From Agarophyton chilense (lineage: Eukaryota > Rhodophyta > Florideophyceae > Gracilariales > Gracilariaceae): a stretch of 64,000 bases of DNA. The DNA lies in the NCBI GenBank assembly GCA_030374765.1, contig JARGXX010000068.1:3658001-3722000 (forward strand), written 5' to 3'. The position numbers and the translations under genes were made by a program. The notes beneath the pieces were generated by a model. That model did not search any database, had not been told where the DNA came from, and saw only the letters and a list, made by a program, of their open reading frames with translations. Positions 1 through 8,955 of the stretch are shown piece by piece. The number at the start of each line of letters is the position of its first letter. Position 1 is the stretch's first letter.

Positions 1-249
1 CATACCTTCTAAGGTGGCTAAAATACTAAAAACCAGTATTACTCATAAAATCGTTGATGTGGTCCCCGATATATCGGATGCCATATGAATGGTGCCCCGA
101 CCGGTTATACGCGCAGGCGTTGCACTCACGTCCCCCGAATTGGTCATGGGACGTCGACATGTAGGACAGAGCACCGCTCGTGTCCATGCCATAAGGGTGC
201 CGATGATCACGAGGTTCTGACCCTGAAGGCAAGATTGGGCTTAACCAAT

Positions 250-1228
250 AGGCTCAATTACGGCCAGGCTCCCGGGAAGGTGTGAGGAAATTTGTACTTC
301 GCCGCGACAGTCGAGTCCTATGGAGAAAGAAATGTGAAGAAGCAACGAAAACGGTTGAGTTCTGTAAGCCTCCAGGGCCTGAGGTATCTTACAGACGCCA
401 CGTGGAGAGGCCGACCTCAGCTAGACATATTTAGAGAATTGTTTTATTTTATTTAGTGTAATAGAATAGCCTTACAGTGCAAAGGAGATCCCAGCGCCTC
501 GCCATTGAAATTGACTTGGCTCGAGTGACGTTTCCCCCTTAGAATCGGATAGGCTTCATAAGGAAACTAAATTACCCCCTTTGGTACATTAGTTCCACCA
601 ATTGATATTCAAGATATCATTTCCGTAGCTCTGACCTGTAGGACTACGCAGTAAACGCCCGCACATTGCACCAAGTACTCTGGAAGTACCGCCGTCAAAG
701 AAACGAACCTTAGGACCCGTTCTACCGCGCTACATCAGATTAAGACCAGTACGCTGACCCGCCAGTCATTGGGTTACAAGAACGCCCAACTGCAGCATTT
801 AAGGGTTATAAATGAGACGTGAGGTTTGAAAGCCGGAACAAAGGAGCATAGTTAGTAAACGTTTCATAACTTATGACATGAGCAGCACAATTGTCTAACA
901 CAGATACTGCAGTACGACCTTGTAGGTCACTGTTATTGTTTTGCCCTCTCACAGTTTGCAACCAAAACGATCGTGTGTTACAAGCATTGTTTTGGCTTTG
1001 ATAAAAAATATTAAGGTCTCTCATGCAATCGAAATGTCTTGAAAAACTACTTGGTATCTTAGACTTCTTAATAATGACGAGTGGTTCCTTATCGCCATTG
1101 ACTTACACTGTCAGAAAAGATCTAGTGCTGTCTTTAATTCGCACATATGTTTTCGGGCGGTCAACGTTAACTGTTCGACTAGGAAATGATTGCAATAAAA
1201 TACCGACTCCATCACTGTTTACAGTGTA
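250..1228 (-). pseudogene. pogo/Tigger-type (DDE_1) transposase relic
   Basis: The minus strand encodes a recognisable stretch of a DDE_1 superfamily transposase, the cut-and-paste enzyme of pogo/Tigger elements. Visible landmarks, in order, are a block reading EPLVIIKKSKIPSSF (family: PPLVIGKSKKPRCF), then VLDNCAAHV (family: LLLDNCPAH, holding the second catalytic Asp) and LSNLTSHL followed by PLNAAVGRSF (family: PPNTTSHLQPLDQGVIRSF). In-frame stops occur, for example one directly after TSHL and one in the first block, so this is a dead copy. The ORF is split at the GRSF codons by a solo LTR (333-778), and its right end lies against a Tc1/mariner insertion. The N-terminal DNA-binding part was not found. 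The family call is by motif recognition only. Confidence 0.6.
333..778. mobile_element. Solo LTR of the Ty3/gypsy element B family
   Basis: This 446-bp segment begins TGTGAAGAAGC and ends GGGTTACA. It aligns along its whole length with the two LTRs of element B (44226-44692 and 54062-54507), for instance at GACCTCAG, AGTGTAATAGAATAGC, GGCTCGAGTGACG and TAGGACTACGCAGTAAACGC. It is clearly more diverged than the B LTRs are from each other, so it is an older insertion. The flanks read AGAAA on the left and AGAAC on the right, an almost perfect 5-bp target-site duplication. No internal retroelement sequence adjoins it, so it is best read as a solo LTR left by recombination. It interrupts the pogo/Tigger relic. 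Confidence 0.85.
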
Positions 1229-1233
1229 GTGTA

Positions 1234-2538
1234 AAGTCTGTTTCAAAATCATATCCCTCCCGCAAATTTTCCAAAAATCGACGTTTTGGCTACAGTAAAC
1301 CTAACAAAATCAGTGTGAAAAATTTTTCAAGTAAATATACTGTTTCAAAAACATAACCTTTATTGCACCCTTTTTATTCTAAAGCGAGTTCGGTAGTTTA
1401 GTTTTACCCCTTTAGCTTGTATAACACTTATACAACTCTTTGGCATTGATTCTATAAAAGGATTGATAGGATTAGAGTCAATCTTTTCCCAGCAATCTTT
1501 GATACAATTTTTTTAATCAAAAACGGTATCCAATTGCCTTCCTTGCTCATAAACCATTCGGGCCAACATTCCCCAAATGTTTTCGATAGGGTTGAGGTCA
1601 GGAGAGCGCACAGGCCATTCCATAACCGACATATTTAGACTATTGAACCACTGTTTCGTAGAATTAGACGTATGCACAGGTGCATTATCTTGCTGAAAAA
1701 TGAATTCTTCTCCGTGCATACAGTACGAAAAAGGTAGAAGATAGTTTTCTAGAACCTCAGCATACTTCTCAGAGTTCATTTGTTCATTTCAGTTTCAACA
1801 AAAGCCATATCAGTTGCTCTTTTCGTAGAAGTTCCAGCCCAAACCATTACTGATGCGGTTTCTGCATTCCTGAGAACAAATTCTTGCTTTTCTTTCGTAG
1901 GTCATGCCAATAAAATTTATAGAAATCTGGACCATTAAGTTTAAACTTTTTTCGTGGTAAAAGACAAAATTATTCCATTCCGTTTCCCAATAATCCATTG
2001 AAACACACCATTCAATACTATTCTTCTTGTGATTATCTTTTTTAAAAAAAGTTTTCTCATTTTTTTGTACTTGAAAAAACTTTGACTGTTGACTTCACGC
2101 CATATTGTAGATCTTTATAGAAGAAAATTAAGAGTTTTGGCAATTTTCCCGCAAGATGAAGTGTTATGGCATAGTTTTTGCTTAATTAAACGCTCATTGG
2201 CCGTAGATAGTGACGTTGAACGGCCGGACGAATGATTTTTTACGTATGTAGCGGGGTTTTTGATGAAATTGCTGATTGTTTCTGGGCTGCGCTTGAGTTT
2301 TCGGGCTATATCTGCTGGAATCATACCTTAACCTACTAATTTCATGATTTTCAGCTGTTAATAGAGTTTCAGAGGTACCCCACCAGCCATAATTGAGCTA
2401 ATGATTGCAAAAAAGATATACTTTTCAAACAGTGTTATTGACTTTGTGGTATTTATTTGTTGTGAAATGTACTCTACGGTACGTGAAATGCCTTTTTGGC
2501 GCAGTTTCTGTAAAGGGATATGTTTTTGAAACGCACTG
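1234..2538 (-). mobile_element. Tc1/mariner DNA transposon, degenerate
   Basis: A 1305-bp element flanked by TA on both sides (1232-1233 and 2539-2540), the target site of this superfamily and a typical length for it. The outer inverted repeats are AAGTCTGTTTCAAAATCATA on the left and, as reverse complement, CAGTGCGTTTCAAAAACATA on the right. A second copy of the repeat core lies inside each end (about 1342-1362 and 2409-2435 inverted), an IR/DR layout as in some Tc1 elements. Minus-strand coding pieces include an N-terminal helix-turn-helix segment (2324-2115), a WNNFVFYHEKSLNL block (family: WxxVxFSDEKxFNL) and QDNAPVHTS plus SPDLNPIENIW (1779-1513), the catalytic D and D/E regions. The pieces lie in different frames, so the transposase is inactive. 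Confidence 0.85.
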
Positions 2539-2540
2539 TA

Positions 2541-2880
2541 TGAGTCCTGAGCAGTTCCAAGGCTGCCAACGCCGTGTCCGCTCTCACAAAGCACTCCTCT
2601 ATTGTATCCTTGTCGTCAAACCTTTGAACACTGGTAATTTAACGTTTGTCTACGGTTTCAAGAACGGCCATGGTCTTGTAAAGGTTAACCGTTGAGCGTC
2701 TTTGATGGTGGCGGTTTAATAGGGCTAGAAACAGCCTATGATCTGAGACCATATGACCTGGGCGGGTTGTCTACAATGATACACGTGTATATCGACTGAA
2801 CGTACACCTCCGCACAACGAACAATCCATTGTTTTCAGTGCGCCCCGGATTTGTTCATTCTATCGCGAGGGAACAGTACT
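2541..2880. other. Spacer between mariner element and ERG2 upstream repeat
   Basis: No gene is recognised here. The minus strand just right of the mariner insertion has a short coding-like run (DDKDTIEECFVRADTALAAL) that could belong to the transposase relic into which mariner inserted, but the match is too weak to call. Confidence 0.3.
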
Positions 2881-2882
2881 TT

Positions 2883-3060
2883 GTATGCACGAGGATCCAG
2901 TGGATCCGAAAGCATACGTAAGTATGCACGAGGATCTGTAAGAACCTCTCCGCAACGGATACGTTTCGGATTTATTCCGATAGACGCAGGATACTAGCCG
3001 CCGTTTTTGTGGAACCGAAAGTCCTCAGAATTTTTTCAACCCAGGGTTGACGCAACCACT
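2883..3060 (-). repeat. Dispersed repeat, inverted copy of 30505-30690
   Basis: Read on the minus strand, this segment aligns with 30505-30690: both contain ACAAAAACGGCGGCTAGTAT, a GGAATAAATC / AGAATAAATC run, ATCCGTTG, TTCTTACA, and a paired TATGCACGA / CATACAAAG motif. The family is not identified. The copy ends about 80 bp before the ERG2 start codon, so it forms most of that gene's proximal upstream region. Confidence 0.7.
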
Positions 3061-3141
3061 GATCATTCAACCCCTACCACAATTTTCTTCGTCTGCTTTC
3101 GGTGAGTCACATCTCTTCCGACGGGCAACAAGGTTAGCGAA

Positions 3142-3876
3142 ATGAAGCATACCGCCGCCCCTTCTCCGCTGCCGTTGCGTAAATTGTCTTTCGCTGGACT
3201 GCTAATCGCTGTGGTCATTGCACTGTGTTTCCGACCGCCTCAAGCGGTGTTTACCCCTGAGGCGATGGCTGCTATAGCTCGGACGGCTATATCATATTCC
3301 AAAAGTATAAACGGTACTGTTGAAATAACAATCGACCGCGTGGTCAAAGAATTACGCGATACGTACCCCAAATACATCCTCAATGACCCTCCATGGCTTT
3401 TCAACAATGCCGGTGGAGCTATGGGAAGCATGCTTGTGCTGCATATATCGTTAGTTGAATATGTCATTATATTTGGCACCCCCGTCGGAACTGCTGGTCA
3501 TACGTAAGTCTTGAGCATGCCAGTTCTTTCTAAGAATTTCTTCTAACGACGGCGTAAAAACAGCGGTCGCTTCATGGCAGACGATTGGTTTACAATCTTG
3601 CATGGAGAGCAGTGGGCGGCGTCGCCTGGTTCTCTAGAACGCGAAGTTTTTAGACCTGGCAACCAACACTTACTACCACGCGGATCTTGTAAGCAATATC
3701 TAATGAAGCCAGACTCTTGGGCCTTGGAATATGCAAGAGGCAACATATTGTCGATGCTTCCATTTGGTTTTGCAGACAGCTTCTCGAGCACTTTTGATTT
3801 AGTAACAGTATGGAAAACGGTAAGTGTATCTGCGAAAGGCGTAGTCACTCAAATGCTCACACAAATGAGAGCTTAA
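3142..3876 (+). CDS. ERG2: C-8 sterol isomerase (ERG2 / sigma-1 receptor family)
   Basis: Two exons (3142-3503 and 3564-3876) joined by a 60-bp intron give a 224-residue protein, the usual family length (yeast Erg2 and human sigma-1 are about 222-223). The enzyme shifts the sterol B-ring double bond from C8 to C7 in the endoplasmic reticulum. A single N-terminal hydrophobic helix lies at about residues 14-31. Family signatures are WLFNNAGGAMGSM, EYVIIFGTPVGTAGHTG across the splice junction, ADDWFTILHGEQW, ALEYARG (family glutamate in the ligand site) and LPFGFADSF. The start is the first ATG in frame and is directly followed by a basic stretch and the membrane helix. No disabling change is seen, so the gene looks functional. 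Its upstream region overlaps a dispersed repeat. Confidence 0.93.
3504..3563 (+). other. Spliceosomal intron of ERG2
   Basis: A 60-bp intron with a GTAAGT donor and an AACAG acceptor. TTCTAAC about 20 nt before the acceptor is a good branch-point candidate. Removing it joins GTAGHT to GRFMADDW, which restores the conserved family block exactly. It is the only intron identified with confidence in this window. Confidence 0.9.
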
Positions 3877-4448
3877 CGAATGGCGATAAGTGAATGGCAG
3901 GGTGCAACCTGTTCACAATTACTTCTACGATCTTATAAAGTTACAGTAGGTGCTTGTCTATGACGAATGGTAAACTCGCGCATTGTAGCGTTTCTTTCTA
4001 AGAATATGAACACTATTCTGGCTACCCACTTCAGGTGATTCTTCCACGGAAAGCCACGGTGGGGGCTGTGTCGTCATTACGGTGTGCTATCGTTGAAATT
4101 GTTACGGTGCTTCACACAATCTAATCTTCTCAGAGAGCGACCTGATCAGATACCTCGATTTGCTATTGAACACGCAGGGTATGAAGCATCACCTGTACGT
4201 GTCTTGTGCCGGGCATTGTATAAATCACAAACCCTCATGGTTGTGCGAAAACGCAGCCTTTTGAAAGAAGTCTAGTGGATCTTATGCTCGATGGCTGTTA
4301 GACGCAAGCAGTGACAATAGCATCCATCAACAACATCTTTTATGCGAAAAGAGAAAGTTGCGAACGTTAGCCGAGAGTAGGAAGATTCTTGCGATGATAC
4401 AACGTAGAACCCGAAACGGGAATAGAGGTGAAAAGAACAGTGGTTAGA
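3877..4448. other. Intergenic region ERG2 to LRR gene
   Basis: About 570 bp between two convergent genes. No recognisable coding sequence or repeat was found; short open frames on the plus strand (4084-4275) have no family resemblance. Confidence 0.5.
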
Positions 4449-5654
4449 TTAATTTGTATCGGCAGGGTTTAAGTCTTCAATGGTTATGCTACCAGTATCA
4501 AGTTGCCGCTTGAACCTTATGCGCCGACGTTCCTTAAATTCATTATACGCAGGCTTTGCCTCCAAAATGTTCATCTTAATTGGATTCGCTCGCAAACGCA
4601 GCGTGACAAGATCCTTGCATACTTGAAAGATTGCATCCGGAAAATCTGATATACGGTTCGCATCCAGCGTCAATGCACTGAGACTGCGCAATGACATGTA
4701 CTCATCAGGCACTGCGATGAGCTGATTGTCACTCATGTCGAGATCAAGAAGCATCTCCATTGAAGTGATTTCCAATGGAGCAATCGTAAACTTGTTACGA
4801 CTTAGATTAAGTGAAGTGAGATCCAAAGTATCGAAAGAGGGCGGAAGCTCATTGAGTAAATTGTCACTAAGATCGACGTGTTCCAAATGGCGCATTCCGC
4901 CAAACGCATCGGGTAACGCTGTGAGCTTGTTGCGCGCAAGATCGAGCTTCTTGAGAGCTGTCATTCGGCATATTGTGGTTGGTAAGGAAGTCAGGAAGTT
5001 GCCGTTGGCAATAAGGCGCCGTACCAAGACATAATCGCACAGACGAGGATCGAGCGTCTCGAATCGATTAAACGATATATTAATGATACGCAGTGTGCCG
5101 GGCATAGACTCAAAAATTAAGTCTGGTATGGTAGTGAGGTCCATCCTGGACATGTTGAGCACGCCAAGTTTCTTCGTGTTATGAATGGCCCAGTTGACCG
5201 TGTGCGGCACGAGCTCTTCTTCTACTTCCACCTTGGCGCTGCTTTTCTTTCTAGCCCGTTGCGCCTTTCGCTCGGCTTTGGCGATCTTCCTGGCGGCAGC
5301 GGCTTCTTTGGCTGCTGTATACGCTTTGCTCCTCGGACGCTCCGGGGTTGAATAGAAACTCTCCTGTATACGCATTTCATAGGTACTGAGACCAGTCTGA
5401 TTGGTTTCGTCTTCGTATGGGTTGTGGAACTTTATATTTTCAACCTTCTTCTTGCCCGGCTGTTCGATGAGCGTGGACGAGATTGGGGGCGCTTCAGAGG
5501 CAGACGGGTGCGTGTCATCGGGTTCGGCATCCAGCGTAGGGTCTGGAACCATATCCTCAGCCGGGGCAACGGCGGAGACATCCGAGTTTGAGTTTTGCGC
5601 AGGATCCGCGCCTGACGCGTTCTTAGCCGCGCTCTTGCTGCCCGAAGCGCCCAT
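4449..5654 (-). CDS. LRRC57-like leucine-rich repeat protein
   Basis: A 401-residue intronless gene. The N-terminus MGASGSKS fits an N-myristoylation signal (Gly2, Ser6), suggesting membrane attachment. Residues up to about 100 are Ser/Pro/Asp/Glu-rich and probably disordered; a Lys/Arg/Ala-rich, probably helical, segment follows (about 108-145). From about residue 155 to 370 there are roughly nine leucine-rich repeats of 22-24 residues (for example LKKLDLARNKLTALPDAFGG and LEHVDLSDNLLNELPPSFDT). The last repeats (LVTLRLRANPIKMNILEAK) and the basic tail resemble LRRC57, a small myristoylated LRR protein of uncertain function. It would act as a protein-binding scaffold; partners cannot be deduced. 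It shares a 320-bp intergenic region with the divergent glycosyltransferase gene. Confidence 0.85.
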   Translation of the reverse strand: MGASGSKSAAKNASGADPAQNSNSDVSAVAPAEDMVPDPTLDAEPDDTHPSASEAPPISSTLIEQPGKKKVENIKFHNPYEDETNQTGLSTYEMRIQESFYSTPERPRSKAYTAAKEAAAARKIAKAERKAQRARKKSSAKVEVEEELVPHTVNWAIHNTKKLGVLNMSRMDLTTIPDLIFESMPGTLRIINISFNRFETLDPRLCDYVLVRRLIANGNFLTSLPTTICRMTALKKLDLARNKLTALPDAFGGMRHLEHVDLSDNLLNELPPSFDTLDLTSLNLSRNKFTIAPLEITSMEMLLDLDMSDNQLIAVPDEYMSLRSLSALTLDANRISDFPDAIFQVCKDLVTLRLRANPIKMNILEAKPAYNEFKERRRIRFKRQLDTGSITIEDLNPADTN

Positions 5655-5974
5655 AGGTGCGGGTAGTCGGCTTGGTGAGAAAAGGCGTGTAGCAGCTAGG
5701 AAAACGTCCAGGAGGGGAAGTCTAGGTAGATAAAGGAACGAAGAGACAGAAGTGCCAAGGGATTTACGTAGCAGTCATGCGCGCGAGCTGATGCCGGGGA
5801 AGGGGAGAGAAGAGCGCCCCGAGGGTGGACAACGTTCCACAGCTCGGGGGAGGCCAACGCAGCCGTCCTTACACCACGGACGGCACGTCGCGCACATGAG
5901 AAGCCAAAAGCTTGTCACGACGCTTCTCACGCCCCTGCTGACGGCACACGTGTGAGGCTCAACCGTCCCCCGCC
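5655..5974. promoter_or_regulatory. Shared upstream region of divergent LRR and glycosyltransferase genes
   Basis: The two start codons face away from each other 320 bp apart, so promoters for both must lie here or just outside. The region is GC-rich and has no obvious TATA box. This is inferred from gene layout only. Confidence 0.4.
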
Positions 5975-8467
5975 ATGCACGTCAACAGTGCATATGGTGC
6001 TCCCCTCACCTTTGTCGACCTCGCTTCGTTCATTTACCGCCCTCTGGCTTCACGGCCCTCCTCTCACCCTCCGGACCCACGCATCTCTATGCTGCCCTCT
6101 CCACCCGCCCCCCGCCGCGCTACGCGCTCCGCCTCTTCATCAGCCCTCGTTCCTGGCATCGTGACGAAGGCTCATGTTCGCCGCTCTTCTCGTATCCCAT
6201 CCTTGTCTCACTCCCACTCATCTCCCTTTTTTCCTCAGTCGCCGACCTCCTCCTCCTCCTTTTCTCCCTCTACAAAATCAGCCCGCTCCTCCGCCTCTCT
6301 ACCCCATCGTCTGGCTTCTTCTCTGGCTGCTCTGCTCCGCGCACATCCCTCTCGCCTTCCTTACGCTCGCTTCCGCCTGGTTGCAGTATTCTTACTACTC
6401 TTCTTTTTACTTTTCACGCTAATCTTTATTCCCCTGCGTTTCTTTCTCGGCCGCGCAGCATCACCTGTCAATTCTCCTCATTTAGTCAATGTAGATCGCG
6501 TTCAAAAGGGCCTTTCGCCCATTGAATACTGGCCTTCGTCAGATTCTTTAGCGCATGCGCTCGCACCGGCCTCCACTCCAGTTCTTAGAGAAGTCAATCT
6601 TCAGCACATCAGACGTATTCGCAGTAGAAGAAAGCAAGGCTCTGTAACCCTCGTCGCTGCGTGCAAGGATCGCACGGGCTTTTTGCAAACCGCATTGCCA
6701 GGTTGGTTGGAAGCTATCAGGCCGCAAGACGATATTTTGCTCGTTGATTGGGGCACCAGACCACCGGATCATGTTCCCCTAGAGGAGGTTGTAAGAAACA
6801 CTGCTGGCCCAAAGGTATCAGTTGTTACCGTGCAAGAACCGGATCAATGGGTGCTGTCTCGAGCCTACAATCTTGCATTCTCGCTCGCCACTGGTGACTG
6901 GATCTTCAAGGTTGATTGTGATACTGAGGTTCGCCGAAGTTTTTTCGAACGCCACCCTCTGCGTAGGAAAAACTACGATTTCCCGTTTTTCTACCGCTTC
7001 GATTGGAAAAAAGCCGGCAATGAGAACCAAAAACATCTTGCAGGTGTCTTCTTGGCTCGTGCTGACCACGTTGCTCATGTTCATGGCTATGATGAACGAA
7101 TCGCCACGTATGGATGGGATGACTCTGATATCTATTCTCGTTTGCAAGCTAATGGCACTCCGGAGGGTGACCGGCTTGTACCTCTTGATATTCAGCCTGC
7201 TACTTTGAGTCACATGAGTCATGGTGACGATCTTAGGGCCGCAAATCAACATCTTGCTATGGGGCCTACGATGGAAACTGAACTGAACAGTCAAGCAGTA
7301 TCTGTACTTCCCAGTTGGCAAGATGTCGCCCAAACAGAGAAGACCATCTATACTTTCGACGTGTTCTCACGGGATGCACGATTCATTACGGCGAAGCCTC
7401 AGAAAACCCCAGTCCCGCTTCTTGATCAACTTTCACTTCAGCAACGTTCTTCAATAATGGAGGGAAGTACAAATCGACTACTTCATGACATTTATGGGTT
7501 TCCTTGGAGCGTTTTGTCAGAGATCAACCGTTCACGCTCCGAATTAGCTCGCTCGCTTGCCGCACTTGGCAAATCAGTCATATCCAGTAAGCCATCTGGG
7601 CTCATATTCGCTGAAGTGGGAGGCTCTGTGCCCCAGCGTTTGCTCGCAATGTCTTCTGCTCTTGCATTGGCTATTATTTATGAGCGACCTCTATTTCTTG
7701 CATGGAGCGCTGGCTCTCGGGAGGAACCAACACCACGTATAACCGACTTTTTTGATGTTGACAACAGCGGGTTCTTGTTGGATGATAACCTTTCCAATTC
7801 ACCTAGACGCAAGAGTGCGCGCATATATCAAATCGGAAGATGGAAGTGTCGCTACTCCCTGGAGTTGTGCGCGCGAACTGACAGCGCATTTAACACGATG
7901 GCCGAATTTCGCACTGGTTCTCATGAAGATGAGACTGCAGCGGCGCAAGAGGTACTTGATGTGCTCAAAGGTAAAGTTTCAGGGAAAAGAAACGTTCTTC
8001 TCAGACTGGAGGGCGCTTTTCCATTGCAGACGTCTACTGAAAGGTCGCGTGCGTTTTCGTCCTTAACTCCTTCGTCGGCACTAGCGTCCCGTATAAACAA
8101 GCTTGGGATAGCTTCAGACCATGTGGGAGTCTACCTTGGGCCTGGTATACGCCAAAGGGGCATTGATGCCATGGTGAAACGACTGCGTCTTCATACCGGT
8201 GATAACACATTATATTTCGTCAGCGGCGCTGAACGCACCGTTGTAGATGTCACACGGAAGCTGCTGCTGTCGTCTTCCGAAGTTGCAGCTGCGGCCGAAG
8301 AACAAGTCTTGTATGGAGCCACTCAGGAAATCCGAGATACGACACGAGAGATTGCAGAACTTTACGCTCTTTCGACCTGCAGTGACATGGTTAACGACGG
8401 ACGTCCGCCTGCAGCTGTTTTAGAAGTTCTTTCGTTACTCAAACGACGGTTATCTGTGAGTTCGTAG
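5975..8467 (+). CDS. Two-domain type II membrane glycosyltransferase
   Basis: An 830-residue intronless gene. The first 130 residues are Ser/Pro/Arg-rich. One strongly hydrophobic helix at about 134-157 (FRLVAVFLLLFFLLFTLIF) makes this a type II, probably Golgi, protein. A GT-A fold follows (about 222-400): VTLVAACKDR, then KVDCDTE with a DxD-like metal site (314-316), and YGWDDSDIYSRL (379-390), which resembles the GWGxEDxD acceptor motif of galactosyl/chondroitin-type transferases. A second domain (about 541-800), starting AEVGGSVPQRLLAMSSALAL, has the nucleotide-sugar-binding look of GT-B fucosyltransferase-like enzymes (GGLGNRL type), with the first glycines altered. Its substrate is unknown; cell-wall or sulfated galactan synthesis is plausible in an alga. 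An alternative start is the ATG at codon 39. Confidence 0.8.
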   Translation: MHVNSAYGAPLTFVDLASFIYRPLASRPSSHPPDPRISMLPSPPAPRRATRSASSSALVPGIVTKAHVRRSSRIPSLSHSHSSPFFPQSPTSSSSFSPSTKSARSSASLPHRLASSLAALLRAHPSRLPYARFRLVAVFLLLFFLLFTLIFIPLRFFLGRAASPVNSPHLVNVDRVQKGLSPIEYWPSSDSLAHALAPASTPVLREVNLQHIRRIRSRRKQGSVTLVAACKDRTGFLQTALPGWLEAIRPQDDILLVDWGTRPPDHVPLEEVVRNTAGPKVSVVTVQEPDQWVLSRAYNLAFSLATGDWIFKVDCDTEVRRSFFERHPLRRKNYDFPFFYRFDWKKAGNENQKHLAGVFLARADHVAHVHGYDERIATYGWDDSDIYSRLQANGTPEGDRLVPLDIQPATLSHMSHGDDLRAANQHLAMGPTMETELNSQAVSVLPSWQDVAQTEKTIYTFDVFSRDARFITAKPQKTPVPLLDQLSLQQRSSIMEGSTNRLLHDIYGFPWSVLSEINRSRSELARSLAALGKSVISSKPSGLIFAEVGGSVPQRLLAMSSALALAIIYERPLFLAWSAGSREEPTPRITDFFDVDNSGFLLDDNLSNSPRRKSARIYQIGRWKCRYSLELCARTDSAFNTMAEFRTGSHEDETAAAQEVLDVLKGKVSGKRNVLLRLEGAFPLQTSTERSRAFSSLTPSSALASRINKLGIASDHVGVYLGPGIRQRGIDAMVKRLRLHTGDNTLYFVSGAERTVVDVTRKLLLSSSEVAAAAEEQVLYGATQEIRDTTREIAELYALSTCSDMVNDGRPPAAVLEVLSLLKRRLSVSS

Positions 8468-8886
8468 GCCTAGCGCTCGCCCGAAACCGTTAAGGTTTCG
8501 TTTCTTTTTTAATTTTCGGGTTTCTCGCCCCTCTGTAGCCACTGTTGGATGAAATTGAGCGTGATGTTCGTGGATTCGCCTCCCTAAGGATGTGTTGACA
8601 CAAAGTCATATCTCGTCTGTCGTGCAGTGTACATATTTATGAGACAGGCAGCGATCAATAGGTTGTTTTCGTATACTTGTGTTTGCGTGTTTGTCGGATT
8701 GATGCTCTTCAAAGATTATGACGAACACTTGCTAATGCACTGAAGGGCCGTGCTTACATATACGTACATGAGGTTAAAATTCCGATTGTAGCTTCGTTAC
8801 CTTATCACACTCCGTGCAAAACCCTACATTCATTGGAACTATTTCCGTATCAAAACCAATTAAGACATTACATTGAATCGGGGGCA
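8468..8886. other. Intergenic region downstream of glycosyltransferase
   Basis: No coding sequence or RNA gene was recognised. A T-rich run (TTCTTTTTTAATTTT) about 30 bp after the stop codon may belong to the transcript end of the glycosyltransferase. Confidence 0.4.
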
Positions 8887-8950
8887 TCTACACTACTAGT
8901 GTCTATACGACCGATGGCCTCATGTCAGGTCAATTGGCCTCATACGGGAG
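8887..8950. repeat. End fragment of the GGCCTCA MITE family
   Basis: This segment matches both ends of the MITE at 29585-30080: TCTACACT, ACTAGT, TATACGACCG and ATGGCCTCATG, with a second TTGGCCTCATACGG. Only one terminus is present and it directly abuts the copia LTR at 8956, so the copia element probably inserted into, or removed the rest of, a MITE copy. Confidence 0.55.
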
Positions 8951-8955
8951 ACCAA

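Noticed and set aside
26-232. 68-codon minus-strand frame at the window start
   Set aside because: It has some Cys/His content but no recognisable motif; it could be the tail of the pogo transposase relic or chance.
4084-4275. 63-codon plus-strand frame between ERG2 and the LRR gene
   Set aside because: It is short, without family resemblance or start context, and lies in convergent intergenic DNA.
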